Source of the DNA: Paracoccaceae bacterium
GTDB taxonomy: Bacteria > Pseudomonadota > Alphaproteobacteria > Rhodobacterales > Rhodobacteraceae
Assembly (NCBI GenBank): GCA_023263735.1
Contig: JALQUQ010000144.1
Span: 1 to 6,686 of the forward strand
Direction: 5' to 3'
Length of the DNA: 6,686 nt
The notes beneath the pieces were generated by a model. The model saw only the letters and a program-made list of their open reading frames with translations, ran no database searches and was not told where the DNA came from. Positions within the stretch are counted from its first letter, which is position 1, and every line of letters begins with the position of its first letter. This document shows, piece by piece, positions 6,032 to 6,686 of this stretch. The position numbers and the translations under genes are program-made.

Positions 6032-6519
6032 CGGGGGTGAACTATTCCAGCATCCGGGCCGGGCTGCTCGAGTTCCGCCGCCGCTGCGAGATGGTCCAGC
6101 ACAGCGTGCTTGTGCACCAAATGTGTCGTCCGGTCTGGAAGGCCTGGATGAAACAGGCCGTGCTGGCCGGCGCGCTGGAGGCACCGGGCTTTGCCCGTGG
6201 TGGACAAGCCCGCCGACGCGACTACCTGCAGGTCAAGTGGATCCCGCAGGGCTGGCAGTGGGTGGACCCCGAGAAGGAGTTCAAGGCGATGTTGCTGGCG
6301 ATCCGGGCCGGCTTGATGAGTCGATCCGAAGCCATCTCGGCCTTTGGCTACGACGCCGAAGACGTCGACCGCGAGATCGCCGCCGACAACCGCCGTGCTG
6401 ACGACCTGGGCCTGATCTTCGACTCCGATCCTCGCAAGACCTCCAAGGACGGCGGCAGCGCGGAGCCGAACCGAAACGCCGAGCCTGCGCCGCCTGCCAA
6501 CAGCCCATCTCCAGCCTGA
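5872..6519 (+). CDS. Phage portal protein, lambda-type family, C-terminal fragment
   Basis: Translation in this frame gives about 215 residues up to the TGA at 6517-6519. They match the C-terminal part of lambda gpB-type portals: LEPGTLQILEPGEDIKF, SSYAEFMRQQFRAVAAAMG, the hallmark GDLTGVNYSSIRAGLLEFRR (around 6022-6081), then VHQMCRPVWKAW, WQWVDPEKE and AIRAGLMSRSEAI. The tail is rich in Pro, Ala and Asn. Portals of this family are about 500 residues and form the dodecameric ring at the capsid vertex through which DNA is packaged. The N-terminal half is absent, and no start codon with a ribosome binding site precedes this part; TTG 5821 and ATG 5962 are only accidental openings. The S49 protease gene 9 bases downstream is the normal neighbour in such head modules. 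TTG leucine codons are rarer than in pmbA, fitting a different origin. The wording is closest to portals I recall from betaproteobacterial prophages. Confidence 0.9.
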   Translation: MEPGTLQILEPGEDIKFSAPADVGSSYAEFMRQQFRAVAAAMGITYEMLTGDLTGVNYSSIRAGLLEFRRRCEMVQHSVLVHQMCRPVWKAWMKQAVLAGALEAPGFARGGQARRRDYLQVKWIPQGWQWVDPEKEFKAMLLAIRAGLMSRSEAISAFGYDAEDVDREIAADNRRADDLGLIFDSDPRKTSKDGGSAEPNRNAEPAPPANSPSPA

Positions 6520-6523
6520 AGGA
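6519..6523 (+). promoter_or_regulatory. Ribosome binding site of the S49 protease gene
   Basis: AAGGA lies 5 bases before the ATG at 6529 and overlaps the last base of the portal stop codon. This is typical of tightly packed phage late genes. Confidence 0.6.
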
Positions 6524-6528
6524 TTCCC

Positions 6529-6686
6529 ATGACCCTGTTGCCTCATCTGGCGACACGCCTGTTTGGTGTGCCGCTGGCGATCCATCGCCCCAAACTCGAC
6601 GTCATCCTCTCGGTGCTCGGTCACCGGGTCGGACTGACCGAACTGGCCGGCCCCTCGGGATTCACGCCGCCCGCACGGGCAGCACC
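6529..6686 (+). CDS. Probable phage S49-family peptidase (capsid maturation protease), 3'-truncated by the window end
   Basis: The frame is open from ATG 6529 to the last base and gives 52 residues. The start MTLLPHLATRLFGVPLAI, then HRPKLDVILSVLG, resembles the N-terminus of the S49/SppA-like proteases encoded just after the portal gene in lambda-type head modules. These proteases process the scaffold or capsid proteins during prohead maturation. The catalytic Ser/Lys region lies beyond the window, so activity cannot be judged. The call rests on the N-terminal pattern, the 9-base spacing from the portal gene and the usual gene order. Confidence 0.72.
   Translation, partial: MTLLPHLATRLFGVPLAIHRPKLDVILSVLGHRVGLTELAGPSGFTPPARAA

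Noticed and set aside
5923..6624. Open frame of 233 codons on the minus strand opposite the phage genes
   Set aside because: The plus strand carries convincing portal motifs. The minus-strand translation is low-complexity and matches nothing I recognise.
1..6686. A new defence or biosynthetic system, CRISPR array, tRNA or insertion sequence
   Set aside because: No regular repeats, tRNA-like cloverleaf, transposase or uncharacterised multi-gene cassette could be found on either strand.

Overview
The window looks like a piece of an alphaproteobacterial chromosome of the Rhodobacterales type, joined at about position 5870 to a fragment of a phage head-morphogenesis module. The assignment rests on gene families and context: a DUF2125 protein beside pmbA/tldE, then a CysQ-like phosphatase, all with the moderately high GC and frequent TTG leucine codons typical of that group. 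No species can be named from the sequence alone.

Layout. Positions 1-891 (+) hold the effector-binding part of a LacI/GalR-family regulator resembling the gluconate repressor GntR; its helix-turn-helix lies outside the window. Converging on it after 8 bases is a leftward two-gene unit, 2252-900 (-): an SDR oxidoreductase followed, with stop and start codons abutting, by a short crotonase-fold protein that lacks both classical catalytic glutamates. A 130-base divergent regulatory region (2253-2382) separates this unit from a rightward gene for an exported DUF2125 protein (2383-3879), which ends in a perfect rho-independent terminator. A second rightward unit starts at 4000: pmbA/tldE, then a CysQ-like inositol monophosphatase-family gene that overlaps the pmbA end by 14 bases and starts at TTG.

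The CysQ-like gene loses its family sequence near codon 183. In another frame the sequence becomes the C-terminal ~215 residues of a lambda-type phage portal protein, followed by the start of an S49-family capsid protease. This is a middle-of-gene to middle-of-gene junction with no integrase, tRNA or attachment site in view. A chimeric assembly or an illegitimate recombination explains it better than ordinary prophage integration.

How the genes work together: the SDR and crotonase probably act on related acyl or hydroxyacyl metabolites as one transcript. PmbA/TldE normally works with a separately encoded TldD as a peptide protease. CysQ would recycle 3'-phosphoadenosine 5'-phosphate. The phage genes are unrelated to all of these. 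I found no RNA gene, CRISPR array, insertion sequence or convincing new multi-gene system. The points that most deserve a second look are the junction, the crotonase without its glutamates, and the symmetrical elements in the divergent promoter region.
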